Assembly (NCBI RefSeq): GCF_000337335.1
Contig: NZ_AOJN01000063.1
Coordinates: 30,628 to 72,121, forward strand
Direction of reading: 5' to 3'
Length of the DNA: 41,494 bases
Origin: Halorubrum distributum JCM 10118
Lineage (GTDB): Archaea > Halobacteriota > Halobacteria > Halobacteriales > Haloferacaceae
Each line of letters starts with the position of its first letter. Position 1 is the stretch's first letter. Positions 32,347 to 40,057 of this stretch are shown piece by piece. Under the pieces are notes generated by a model. The model was given only the letters and a program-made list of their open reading frames with translations, was not told the DNA's origin and searched no databases. The translations under genes and the position numbers were made by a program.

Positions 32347-33360
32347 TCACTCTTCGGTCAGATCGACGTACGTCTGCCGGACGGTCACGGGCGTCACGTC
32401 GGCGACGTCCGCGGCCTCCTGTTGGGTACACTCCGCGTCGAGCTCGCGGGCCGCGGTGTAGAGGCAGGCCGCCGCGACCCCGACCGGGTTGCGGCCGTTC
32501 GCGATCCCCTCCTCGACCGCGCGCTCGGCCAGCTCGCCGGCGCGGCGCTCGACGGCCGGATCGCAGCCGAGGTCGCTGGCGAACCGCGGGAGGTACTCCG
32601 CGGGGCCGCTCGGCGCGATGGGCAGGCCGAGCTCGCGGTTCATCGCGTCGAAGGCGGCCCGGTGTTCGTCCTCGGTCGCTTTCGCCTCGGCGCACACCTC
32701 GCCGACGGTGCGCGCCACGTCGGCGGTCCGGCAGGCGACGTAGACGCAGGCGGCCGCGAAGCCCTCCAGCGAGCGGCCGCGAAGCAGGCTCTCCTCCTGC
32801 GCGGAGTCGAACAGCGCGCAGGCGGCGTCGCGGACGCTGTCGGGCAGCTCTAGGACGCCCGTGAGCCGGCGGATCTCGGTGTAGGCGTACACCTTGTTGC
32901 GGTCGCGCTTCGTCGAGATCTGCGCGCGGTTGTGCTGGGTCCGCATCCGGGCGAGCCGCCGGCGCTTGCGCCCCTTCACCTTCGTCGACCGCCCGATCTC
33001 CGTCGAGAGGCCGCGATCGTGGCGGGAGCGCGTCAGGGGGGCACCGGTCCGCTTCGGATTCGCGTCGTCGTCGTCGAACGACCGCCACTCGGGGCCGTGG
33101 TCGATCCGGTCGGCCTCGACGACGAGCCCGCAGTCGGCGCAGACGCGCTCCGCCGCGTCGGCGCGCGTGCGGCCGCCGCACTCGGGACAGGTCTCCCGGT
33201 CGCCGGCCTCCTCGGACTCCTCGGCGGTGGCGGGGCGCTCCGCGGTCGCGGCGTGCTCTGCGGTCGCGGCGCGCTCCGCGGTCGCGGCGCGGTCGGCGGT
33301 CGCGGCGTCGTCGGTCTCGGTCCGGGGCGAACGAACGCGGGTCGAGCGTGCGTCACTCAT
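32347..33360 (-). CDS. tfb: Transcription initiation factor IIB (TFB)
   Basis: A 337-residue general transcription factor that bridges TBP on the promoter and RNA polymerase. Domains in order: a variable N-terminal tail (1-~50), zinc ribbon (CPECGG ... CADCG), B-reader/linker (GPEWRSFDDDDAN, KRTGAPLTRSRHDRGLSTEI), and two cyclin-like repeats ending in the helix-turn-helix ADVADVTPVTVRQTYVDL, which reads the BRE. The tail has five copies of an AATAER-like hexapeptide, unusual for TFB. ATG at 33360 with a TTTAAG TATA box about 30 bases upstream. Haloarchaea carry several TFBs, and this one cannot be ranked as the main or a specialised copy. Confidence 0.95.
   Translation of the reverse strand: MSDARSTRVRSPRTETDDAATADRAATAERAATAEHAATAERPATAEESEEAGDRETCPECGGRTRADAAERVCADCGLVVEADRIDHGPEWRSFDDDDANPKRTGAPLTRSRHDRGLSTEIGRSTKVKGRKRRRLARMRTQHNRAQISTKRDRNKVYAYTEIRRLTGVLELPDSVRDAACALFDSAQEESLLRGRSLEGFAAACVYVACRTADVARTVGEVCAEAKATEDEHRAAFDAMNRELGLPIAPSGPAEYLPRFASDLGCDPAVERRAGELAERAVEEGIANGRNPVGVAAACLYTAARELDAECTQQEAADVADVTPVTVRQTYVDLTEE
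33221..33310 (-). repeat. 18-bp tandem repeat in the tfb 5' end
   Basis: About five in-frame units related to GCGGTCGCGGCGCGCTCC (plus-strand reading), encoding AATADR, AATAER, AATAEH, AATAER and PATAEE. Units differ by a few bases, and the number of units is likely to vary among strains. Confidence 0.8.
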
Positions 33361-33491
33361 CACACGTCGAACTCCGGCCCGATGCCTTACTTAAACCCGG
33401 GCGAATCGGCGGTCGATCGGCCGGATCGCGGCGCGCGAACCGACCGGTTACCGGTCGGTGATCGGTCGGCCGAGGGCGCCGCAGTACGGTG

Positions 33492-33499
33492 GTTTTAAC
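33492..33499 (+). promoter_or_regulatory. TATA box of the HTH-like gene
   Basis: GTTTTAAC lies 25-32 bases before the ATG at 33524 and supports that start rather than the in-frame start at 33458. Confidence 0.6.
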
Positions 33500-33523
33500 C
33501 ATCCTGCCGAGCCATCGGTTCGC

Positions 33524-34045
33524 ATGACGCTGTCGGAGATCGCGGCGGGGGTCGAGGTGACCTCGCGCCAGCGCGATCGAGGGGTCGCGCTCGCGGACGA
33601 CACGGAGACGCCGCTCGTCGACCGCCTGTCGGATCACGCCGAGTCGCTCCCGTGTACGCCCGAAGCGACCGCCACGCTCGTCGACGCCTACACCGCCGGA
33701 CGGAGCGTCGGCGACGCGGCCCGCGAGGCCGGGGTCTCCCCGATGACGGCCGCGAAGGCGCTCCACCGGTGCGGCGTCGCGGGCGTCTGCCCGCTCTCGC
33801 CCACGGGCCGCGACGTCGTCCGCGACTGGCTCGCGGGTCGGACCGCCCGCAGTGAGGCCGTCGAGCTCACCGGCGGCGACGAGGCCGACTTCGCGCTGGC
33901 GACGTACGTCGAGACGCACGACCCGGTCGAGCCCGTCGCGGAGGCGGTCGACGCGCAGGTCGCGGGCTCCGCCCCGCTCGGCGAGGGCCTCGGCGCCGAC
34001 GACCCCCTCGGCGACGCGCTCGGCGCCGGCGACGGCCTCCGCTGA
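33524..34045 (+). CDS. Conserved haloarchaeal protein with HTH-like segment
   Basis: A 173-residue protein of unknown function. Residues 1-25 (MTLSEIAAGVEVTSRQRDRG) resemble the start of a conserved haloarchaeal family. The central region LVDAYTAGRSVGDAAREAGVSPMTAAKALHRCGV has the shape of a helix-turn-helix. LTGGDEADFALATYVETHDP follows, and then an acidic Gly/Ala tail (LGEGLGADDPLGDALGAGDG). A regulatory role is inferred from the HTH-like pattern only. Confidence 0.75.
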   Translation: MTLSEIAAGVEVTSRQRDRGVALADDTETPLVDRLSDHAESLPCTPEATATLVDAYTAGRSVGDAAREAGVSPMTAAKALHRCGVAGVCPLSPTGRDVVRDWLAGRTARSEAVELTGGDEADFALATYVETHDPVEPVAEAVDAQVAGSAPLGEGLGADDPLGDALGAGDGLR

Positions 34046-34081
34046 GTTCCGCGCCGCGGTTCGGCTCTCCTTCGACCCGTT

Positions 34082-34918
34082 TCAGGGAGTGAACCGTTCG
34101 ACGAGCCCCGGCTCCGGGAACTCAACGCCGAGCGACGCGTCGAACGCGGTCTCGTAGGCGGCCGCGATCGCCCGCGCGTACGCGTCATCTCCCGTCGCCG
34201 CGGTCGGCGCGGCCGCCACGGCGGGATCGGTCTCCGGTACGCGGACGACGCCGGACCCGTCGCCGTCGCGCTCCCCGTCGCTCTCACCGCCGGACCCCGC
34301 TCGCTCGACCGCGAGCGTCGCGTCGAGGCTCCCGCCGACGTCGGCGATCCGCCCGCGGAGCCGCTGGACCGCGTCGCGCCCGTGGGCCGTCGCCGGCCTG
34401 ACGGCGACCGCGCGGTCGACGGTCGTGGCGGCCGCGACCGCCTCGTTTGACCCGACCGGCGCGGCGTCGACGACCACCGCGTCGTACGTCGTCGCCGCCT
34501 CGTCGACCCGCCGCTCCAGCTTCCGGGCGGCCTCGGCGGTCTTCGCCCGCGCGACGCGCTCGAACGGCGCCCTCGCGGGTATCGCGTCGACCCGTCCCGG
34601 CAGGTCCGGCGCGTCGCCCTCGTTCCCGTCGCCTCCGCTCCCGCCGCCGAAACTCGACCGCTCGGCGCTCGCACCGGTCCCAGCGAGAGGGTACGCCGCC
34701 GCCGACAGCGCCGCGTCCGGATCCTCGGTGAGGAGCGCGGTGAGGTCGGGGTCGATCCGTCCGGAAACGTACTCGGAAAGTCCCTGCGTCGTGAACGCGG
34801 CGTCGACGACCGCGACGTCGTCGCCGTCGCGCGCGCCCATCGCCGCCAGCTCGACAGCGGTCCGCGTCGTCCCCGCGCCGCCGGTCGCCCCGACCAGCGC
34901 GAGCGTCGTCGCCTGCAT
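34082..34918 (-). CDS. MinD/ParA-like protein with degenerate P-loop
   Basis: A 278-residue protein with the overall pattern of the MinD/ParA/SIMIBI fold: ALVGATGGAGTTRTAVELA at the N-terminus, a DVAVVDAAF strand, TYDAVVVDAAPVGSNE and a late DRAVAVRPATAHGRDAV. The deviant Walker A motif should read KGGxGKT, but here it is TGGAGTT: both lysines (positions 12 and 17) are replaced by threonine. It is probably unable to hydrolyse ATP in the usual way and may be a partner or pseudo-enzyme of another MinD homologue. Two acidic Gly-rich insertions (about 90-100 and 205-220) are present. No ParB or plasmid genes lie nearby. Confidence 0.78.
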   Translation of the reverse strand: MQATTLALVGATGGAGTTRTAVELAAMGARDGDDVAVVDAAFTTQGLSEYVSGRIDPDLTALLTEDPDAALSAAAYPLAGTGASAERSSFGGGSGGDGNEGDAPDLPGRVDAIPARAPFERVARAKTAEAARKLERRVDEAATTYDAVVVDAAPVGSNEAVAAATTVDRAVAVRPATAHGRDAVQRLRGRIADVGGSLDATLAVERAGSGGESDGERDGDGSGVVRVPETDPAVAAAPTAATGDDAYARAIAAAYETAFDASLGVEFPEPGLVERFTP

Positions 34919-34995
34919 GTGCCGCTCTCGCCGGAGGCCGTTTGTAAAAACCGCGAAGGCGAGCGGCGGCGCGGGCCGCGGGTCCGTCGCGCCTC

Positions 34996-35427
34996 CTACC
35001 CGTCTATCGCGGCCGCGACCTCGTCGGCGACGGCGTCGAGCTCGTCGTCCGAGAGGTCGGGTCGCTCCCCCGCCACCGCGTGGATCGGCGCGCCGCCGTC
35101 GCCCTCGAACCGCGGGACGACGTGGACGTGGACGTGTGGAACCTCCTGGCCGGCGGCCTCGCCGTCGTTGACGCCAACGTTGGCGCCGTCGGCGTCGACC
35201 GCGTCCTGGATCCGCGGCGTGAGCGACGCGACCGCGTCGAACAGGTCGCTCGCGAGGTCGGCGTCGAGGTCGCCGACGTGCTGCGCGTGCGACTTCGGAA
35301 TCACGAGGGTGTGCCCGCGCGCGAGCGGGTTCGCGTCCAAGAACGCGAGCACGGCGTCGGTTTCGTAGACGGTGCGCGCCGGGATGTCCCCGGCGACGAT
35401 CGAACAGAAGATACAGTCGTCGGACAT
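34996..35427 (-). CDS. HIT family nucleotide-binding protein
   Basis: A 143-residue histidine-triad hydrolase or transferase of the Hint/HIT group, acting on nucleoside phosphoramidates or dinucleotides. It starts CIFCSIVAGDIPA, a typical zinc-linked opening, and has LARGHTLVIPKSHAQH and the active-site triad HVHVHVVPR. The ATG at 35427 matches the family start; ten extra upstream codons in frame do not. Its exact substrate is unknown. Confidence 0.93.
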   Translation of the reverse strand: MSDDCIFCSIVAGDIPARTVYETDAVLAFLDANPLARGHTLVIPKSHAQHVGDLDADLASDLFDAVASLTPRIQDAVDADGANVGVNDGEAAGQEVPHVHVHVVPRFEGDGGAPIHAVAGERPDLSDDELDAVADEVAAAIDG

Positions 35428-35567
35428 ACCCGAGCGATCGCTCGGGCGTCTCATCAAGGTTTCCCGGGCCGCGGTTCGTCGGTGCTCGCCGCCCCGTACC
35501 CCCGCCGAGGACCGACAGCTGCCCGCGTCGCCAACGGACCTATATCCGCCGCGCCGAAACGGGCGGT

Positions 35568-35870
35568 ATGGACGACCGGCTCGAACGCGTCATCCGCCAG
35601 CAGCTCCGGAAGGCGGGCAAGCAGTTCGAGGAGGCCAGACGCGCCTACGCCGAGGGGCGCGACGACCCCGAGGGCGACGCGGCCGCGGCGGCGCGGTTCG
35701 GCCTCCCGACCGACGACGCCGGCGCGGCCCGCATCGTCTGTCGCCGTCACGCGGAACGCCGGACCGTGCCGGTCGACGCCGAGGGACGACCCGCCTGCTT
35801 CGAGTCCGGCCACCCCGACTGCGAGAGGTGCGCCGAGGACGTTCGCGACGTCGTCGTCGAGACGTGGTGA
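35568..35870 (+). CDS. Small conserved haloarchaeal protein with Cys/His motif
   Basis: A 100-residue protein. The first 35 residues form a charged helix (LERVIRQQLRKAGKQFEEAR). The second half has VCRRHAER and CFESGHPDCERC, so several Cys and His residues could bind a zinc ion. TATATC about 25 bases before the ATG supports the start. Haloarchaeal families of this size and layout are known only as uncharacterised. Function unknown. Confidence 0.75.
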   Translation: MDDRLERVIRQQLRKAGKQFEEARRAYAEGRDDPEGDAAAAARFGLPTDDAGAARIVCRRHAERRTVPVDAEGRPACFESGHPDCERCAEDVRDVVVETW

Positions 35871-35953
35871 CCGCCGCGACCCGCGGGATATTTCGGCGGT
35901 AGCGCGACGAGCCCACCCGAACAGGTTTGTGTTCCGGGCCTCTGGTGAGGCGC

Positions 35954-37144
35954 ATGAAACGGATCGGGGTCGTCGTCGCCCTCCTCCTCGTGGTCGGGGT
36001 CGGCCTCGTCCTCTCCGGGTTCTTCGCCGGTGTCGCCGAGGAGCCGACGGTCGGCGACGTGGCGGACGACCGCCTCATCGAGGTCGACGGCGACTACCGG
36101 CTCTGGCCGTACACGAGTCGGAGCCGGACCGTCGAGGGGCGCACGCTCGCGATCAACGTGGTGTTCCACGCCGACGCGGCGACGACCCGGGCCGCGATCG
36201 AGGGCGACGCGGCCGCGGACTGGCAGGAGACCGACCCCGGCGAGGCGGCGGCGACGGCGGGCGACGACCAGATCCGCGAGTTCGTCGGCCGCGACTGGCG
36301 GGACGCTCACAGCTCGCTCCGCTACTCCTACGTCGAGGGACCGACTGGCGGCGTCTGGCTCGCCGAGACGTTCGAGCTCCACGACGGGGCGTACCTCGGG
36401 GTCCGCGACCACCTCCGCGCGTACGAGTCCCCCGACGGCGCCTACACGGCGATACAGGCCCACGAGGAGTACTACGACTGGTTCCGGCTCCGGCACACCG
36501 TCCCCGACATCGACGCGCCCGCGACGCGGCTGGAAGACGAGTTCATCGAGTCGGGCCGCGCGAACGACGTCCGCCGCGAGTACCGCGGCATCGACGGCGG
36601 CCGCAGCGACGGCTGGCTCTCCGTGATCGAACTGGCGGCGACCGCGGCGCTCGCCGGGGCGCTGCTCCGCCGGCGGACCCGCGAGGCGGCCGCCGACCTC
36701 CTCGGCCGGCTCCGGACCGACGCGGAGCGACACGCCGCAGCCGCGACGCTGGGGCTCGCGCTCGGCGTCGTCCTCGTCGGCGTCCGCTTCGCGGGCGTGA
36801 CGCTGGAGGCGGCGCTGCCGGGCGTGTCGCCGAAGGGCATCGCGGCGCCGCTGTACCTCGTCCTCGCGCTCGGGCTGCCCGCGCTGGTCGTCTGGCGCGC
36901 GCCGCGGTCTACCCCCGAGGCGGCCTCGGTGGCCGTCGTCGTCGGCCTCGGCGGCGGCTTCGTCGCAGACTTCGCGGCGCTCGGGGTGGCGGTCCCGCCC
37001 GCCCTCGTCGTCCACCGGGTGGCGCTGCTCGCCGGGCTCGGCGTCGTCGCGATCGGGCGGGCGGCCGGGGACCGGCCGGTCGCCGTCGTCGGACTGCTGG
37101 CGTGGGCGATCGGGCTCGCGCTCCCGCTGGCGGACGTGATCTGA
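35954..37144 (+). CDS. Multi-helix membrane protein of unknown function
   Basis: A 396-residue protein with an N-terminal helix (about 4-26, VVVALLLVVGVGLVLSGFF), a soluble domain of about 185 residues facing outside, and at least five C-terminal helices from about residue 216. The soluble part includes RLWPYTSRSRTVEGRTLAIN, ADWQETDP and a His/Tyr-rich segment (AHEEYYDWFRLRHTVPD). The ATG at 35954 starts right before the first helix; an in-frame start nine codons upstream is less likely. I do not recognise the family with confidence. It precedes the permuted binding protein by 115 bases, which has its own TATA-like box. Confidence 0.75.
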   Translation: MKRIGVVVALLLVVGVGLVLSGFFAGVAEEPTVGDVADDRLIEVDGDYRLWPYTSRSRTVEGRTLAINVVFHADAATTRAAIEGDAAADWQETDPGEAAATAGDDQIREFVGRDWRDAHSSLRYSYVEGPTGGVWLAETFELHDGAYLGVRDHLRAYESPDGAYTAIQAHEEYYDWFRLRHTVPDIDAPATRLEDEFIESGRANDVRREYRGIDGGRSDGWLSVIELAATAALAGALLRRRTREAAADLLGRLRTDAERHAAAATLGLALGVVLVGVRFAGVTLEAALPGVSPKGIAAPLYLVLALGLPALVVWRAPRSTPEAASVAVVVGLGGGFVADFAALGVAVPPALVVHRVALLAGLGVVAIGRAAGDRPVAVVGLLAWAIGLALPLADVI

Positions 37145-37259
37145 TCGACAGGGGCCGCTCCGGACGCACGGGCGGTCCGTCGCACCGACGCGACACCTCG
37201 GCGCGGCGACAGCACAGAAGAGATATATCCGGCGACTGAAAACAGGGGGAAACGAACGG

Positions 37260-39170
37260 ATGACGCGACCGATCAGTCGACGAGCGGCGCTCGCAGGGCT
37301 CGGCCTCGCGGCCGCCAGCGCCGGCTGTCTCGGTCGTACGGAGAACATCGCCGGACGGGACCCCCGCTCGCAGCTGACCCTGGAGATCAACACCACGCCG
37401 GCCGACGGCGACCCCAACGGGATCCGGATCGCGAGACAGCTCGAAGAGCACCTGACCGCGGTCGGCATCGACGTCCGACTCAACACCGTCGGACAGACCG
37501 ACCTGTGGCGGAAGGTGCTCGTGAACCAGAACTTCGACCTCTACGTCGGGCAGTTCGTGGAGACGGAACCGTTCGATTCGGACGCGCTGTACGGGCTGAC
37601 GCACTCGCAGTTCGTCGCGGAGCCGGGGTGGCAGAACCCCTTCGGGATCACGGAGATGGCGGTCGACGACCTGCTGGAGCGACAGCGCCGGACGGCCGGA
37701 AACGACCGGTCGGACGCCGTCGACGCGCTTCAGGAGACGGTGTGTGACCTCCAACCCTTCTCCGTCGTCGCGTTCCCCGACGCGCTCACCGCCGTCCAGG
37801 GGGCGCGGTTCGAGGGGTGGACCCAGGACCGCCAGCCGGTGTCGGTCACCGGACTCCTCGGCCTCGACGCCGTCCCCGACGCCGACTCGGCGGGAGACGG
37901 GGGGTCGGGCGGCGGCGACACGACGGCGGACGACGACAACGCGACCTCGTCGGCGACGGCGGGCGGCGCGGACGGCGAGGGCGGGGCCACCCTCCGGCTG
38001 GTGACGACCGACGACCGCATCACGGAGAACTGGAACCCGATCGCCGCGGAGTACCGGAAGTACGGCACGTTCACCGGCCTGTTGTACGACCCGCTCGTCC
38101 GCACGGACGGCGAGTCGACCGTCCCGTGGCTGGCGGCCGACTGGGAGCGGCCGGGCGCGAACACCGTCGACGTCGCGCTCCGCGACGCCCGGTGGCACGA
38201 CGGCGAGCCCGTGACGGCGAGCGACGTCGCGTTCACCTACCGGTTCCTCCGGGACACCTCGCTGGGGGGCGTCGAGACGGCGGTGCCGACGCCGCGGTTC
38301 CGCGGGCGGAGCTCCCTCGTCGAGGACGAGCGGGTCCTCGACGACGCGACGGTCCGACTCACCGTGCCCGACGTCAACGAGACGGTCGCCGCGCGGGCGC
38401 TCCGGGTGCCGATCCTCCCGGAACACGTCTGGTCCGAGCGGACCGACCCGGCGACGATCGGGGGCTTCGAGTTCGACTTCGAGACGACGCAGGCGGTCGT
38501 CACGAACAACCCCGAACCGGTCGGGAGCGGCCCGCTGCGGTTCGTCGAGGCGACAGCCGGGGAATCGGTCGTCTTCGAGCGCAACCCCGACCACTTCCTC
38601 GTCCGTCCGGCGCCCGACGCCGACTCGGAGACCTCGGGGGGGACGACGGACCCGCGAGCGGGGATCCCGCCCCGGTACCACGGCAAGCCGGCGTTCGACC
38701 GGCTCCGGATCGAGGTGCTGCCGTCGGACATCTCGGCCGTGGAGTCGGTCGCCGAGGGGCTCGCGGACGCGACCGTCTCGAACCTCGGCCCCCAGTCGGT
38801 CCCGCGGATCGGCCGCTCGGACGACGCGCGGCTCGTGAGCGGCCGGTCGGCGGCGTTCTACCACGTCGGCTACAACGTGCGGCGGAGCCCGCTGTCGAAC
38901 CCGCGGTTCCGGGCGGTCATCGCGCGGCTGATCGACAAGTCCGCGGTCGTCGACGAGGCGTTCGAGGGGTACGCGCAGGCGGCGGCCTCCCCGCTCGCGG
39001 CGTCGCCGGACGCGGTCCCCGACTCGCTGGCGTGGACTGACGGGACCGACCCCGTTCACCCGTTCTTCGACGACGAGGGATCGCTGGACGTCGAGGCCGC
39101 TCGCGCGGCGCTGCGGGACATCGGGTATCGCTTCGACAGCGAAGGGCGGCTGCTTTCGCGGGCGCAATGA
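37260..39170 (+). CDS. Circularly permuted substrate-binding lipoprotein (orphan SBP_bac_5)
   Basis: A 636-residue Tat lipoprotein (SRRAAL motif; lipobox SAGC, Cys23) in permuted order. Residues 39-187 match the usual C-terminal part: LTLEINTTPADGDP, QLEEHLTAVGIDVRL, FDLYVGQFVETEPFDSDALY and the closing FSVVAFPDALTAVQGARFEG. A Gly/Asp/Ser/Thr linker fills 209-242. The usual N-terminal part follows from 244: TLRLVTTDDRITENWNPIAA, GEPVTASDVAFTYRFL, EPVGSGPLRFVEA, FYHVGYNVRRSPLSNPRF. The end is AARAALRDIGYRFDSEGRLL, the helix that normally precedes LTLEI. So the cut is about 25 residues later than in the other permuted protein. TATAT at 37223-37227 is a possible promoter. No permease or ATPase gene is adjacent; the downstream PAP2 gene overlaps by 4 bases. 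Confidence 0.9.
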   Translation: MTRPISRRAALAGLGLAAASAGCLGRTENIAGRDPRSQLTLEINTTPADGDPNGIRIARQLEEHLTAVGIDVRLNTVGQTDLWRKVLVNQNFDLYVGQFVETEPFDSDALYGLTHSQFVAEPGWQNPFGITEMAVDDLLERQRRTAGNDRSDAVDALQETVCDLQPFSVVAFPDALTAVQGARFEGWTQDRQPVSVTGLLGLDAVPDADSAGDGGSGGGDTTADDDNATSSATAGGADGEGGATLRLVTTDDRITENWNPIAAEYRKYGTFTGLLYDPLVRTDGESTVPWLAADWERPGANTVDVALRDARWHDGEPVTASDVAFTYRFLRDTSLGGVETAVPTPRFRGRSSLVEDERVLDDATVRLTVPDVNETVAARALRVPILPEHVWSERTDPATIGGFEFDFETTQAVVTNNPEPVGSGPLRFVEATAGESVVFERNPDHFLVRPAPDADSETSGGTTDPRAGIPPRYHGKPAFDRLRIEVLPSDISAVESVAEGLADATVSNLGPQSVPRIGRSDDARLVSGRSAAFYHVGYNVRRSPLSNPRFRAVIARLIDKSAVVDEAFEGYAQAAASPLAASPDAVPDSLAWTDGTDPVHPFFDDEGSLDVEAARAALRDIGYRFDSEGRLLSRAQ

Positions 39171-40033
39171 GTCCGTTCCTCTCCGTCCTCTCGTCGGTCG
39201 TGGCGTGGGTCGGAGCGATGCTGGCCGCCGCGAGCGTCGCGGTGATCGGTCCCGCCCGGCTCCGGGAGACGTGGGACGGGCTCCGCGGGCGGATCTGGGA
39301 CGCGCGTCGCGCCGTCGCGCTCGTCTGCGTGGTGCTTCTCGCCAGCGCGGTCGGCCGCCCGGCACTGCTGGACGTCTCCAGGCTCTTCGGGATCCAGGCG
39401 ACGGCGCTCATCTACGGGCTGGAGGGCGGTTTCGTCGCGTGGGTCCAGGCGACGTTCGCGTCGCCCGCGCTGACCGCGTACTTCTCGCGGGTGTACGTGT
39501 ACGGGTACGCGTTCCTCGTCGCGTTCCCGGCGATCGCGTACCTCGCGCTGCCTCGAACCGCGGATCTCAGGCGACTGCTCGTCGCGTACGCGCTCAACTA
39601 CGGGATCGGACTGGTCCTCTACACCCTGGTGTTCGCGCACGGCCCGCGGAACGTGATGCCCGACATGGTGACGCCGCTGCTGTTCACCAACCAGCCGGAC
39701 GTGATACTGCTCGCGAGCGAGGTGAACCAGAACTCGAACGTCTTCCCGTCGCTGCACACCTCGCTTTCGGTCACCGTCGGGACGTTCGCGGTCCTGACGC
39801 GCGACGAGTACCCGCTGTGGACGGCGGTCGCGGTGCCGCTCTCGCTGTCGGTCGTGATCGCGACGATGTACCTCGGCATCCACTGGCTCACCGACGTCGT
39901 CGCCGGCTTCGCGCTCGCGTTCGGCTGCGTCGTGCTCGCGTATCGCCTCGTGGAGCCCCGGGACGCCGCCGCAGAGGCGAGCGACGCGGGGGAGGGAAGG
40001 CGTTCCGGGTCCGAGCCCGCCGCGGAGGACTGA
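39167..40033 (+). CDS. PAP2-family membrane phosphatase/phosphotransferase
   Basis: A 288-residue integral membrane protein with about six helices. The PAP2 active-site motifs are partly clear: FPSLHTSLSV (P-S-x-H) and YLGIHWLTDVVAGF, with the second catalytic histidine and aspartate. The first K-x6-RP motif is not in classic form; GPRNVMPD may take its place. The layout resembles the inositol-phosphorylceramide-synthase-like branch. It probably acts on a lipid phosphate at the outer membrane face. The start overlaps the stop of the permuted binding-protein gene (ATGA), so the two are co-translated. An Ala/Glu/Ser-rich tail closes the protein. Confidence 0.88.
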   Translation: MSPFLSVLSSVVAWVGAMLAAASVAVIGPARLRETWDGLRGRIWDARRAVALVCVVLLASAVGRPALLDVSRLFGIQATALIYGLEGGFVAWVQATFASPALTAYFSRVYVYGYAFLVAFPAIAYLALPRTADLRRLLVAYALNYGIGLVLYTLVFAHGPRNVMPDMVTPLLFTNQPDVILLASEVNQNSNVFPSLHTSLSVTVGTFAVLTRDEYPLWTAVAVPLSLSVVIATMYLGIHWLTDVVAGFALAFGCVVLAYRLVEPRDAAAEASDAGEGRRSGSEPAAED

Positions 40034-40057
40034 TCGGCGCGCCCGCTCCCGCCGACC

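Noticed and set aside
34082-34918. MinD/ParA-like gene as a plasmid partition marker
   Set aside because: No ParB, centromere-like repeats or replication gene nearby, the P-loop is degenerate, and flanking genes are chromosomal housekeeping genes.
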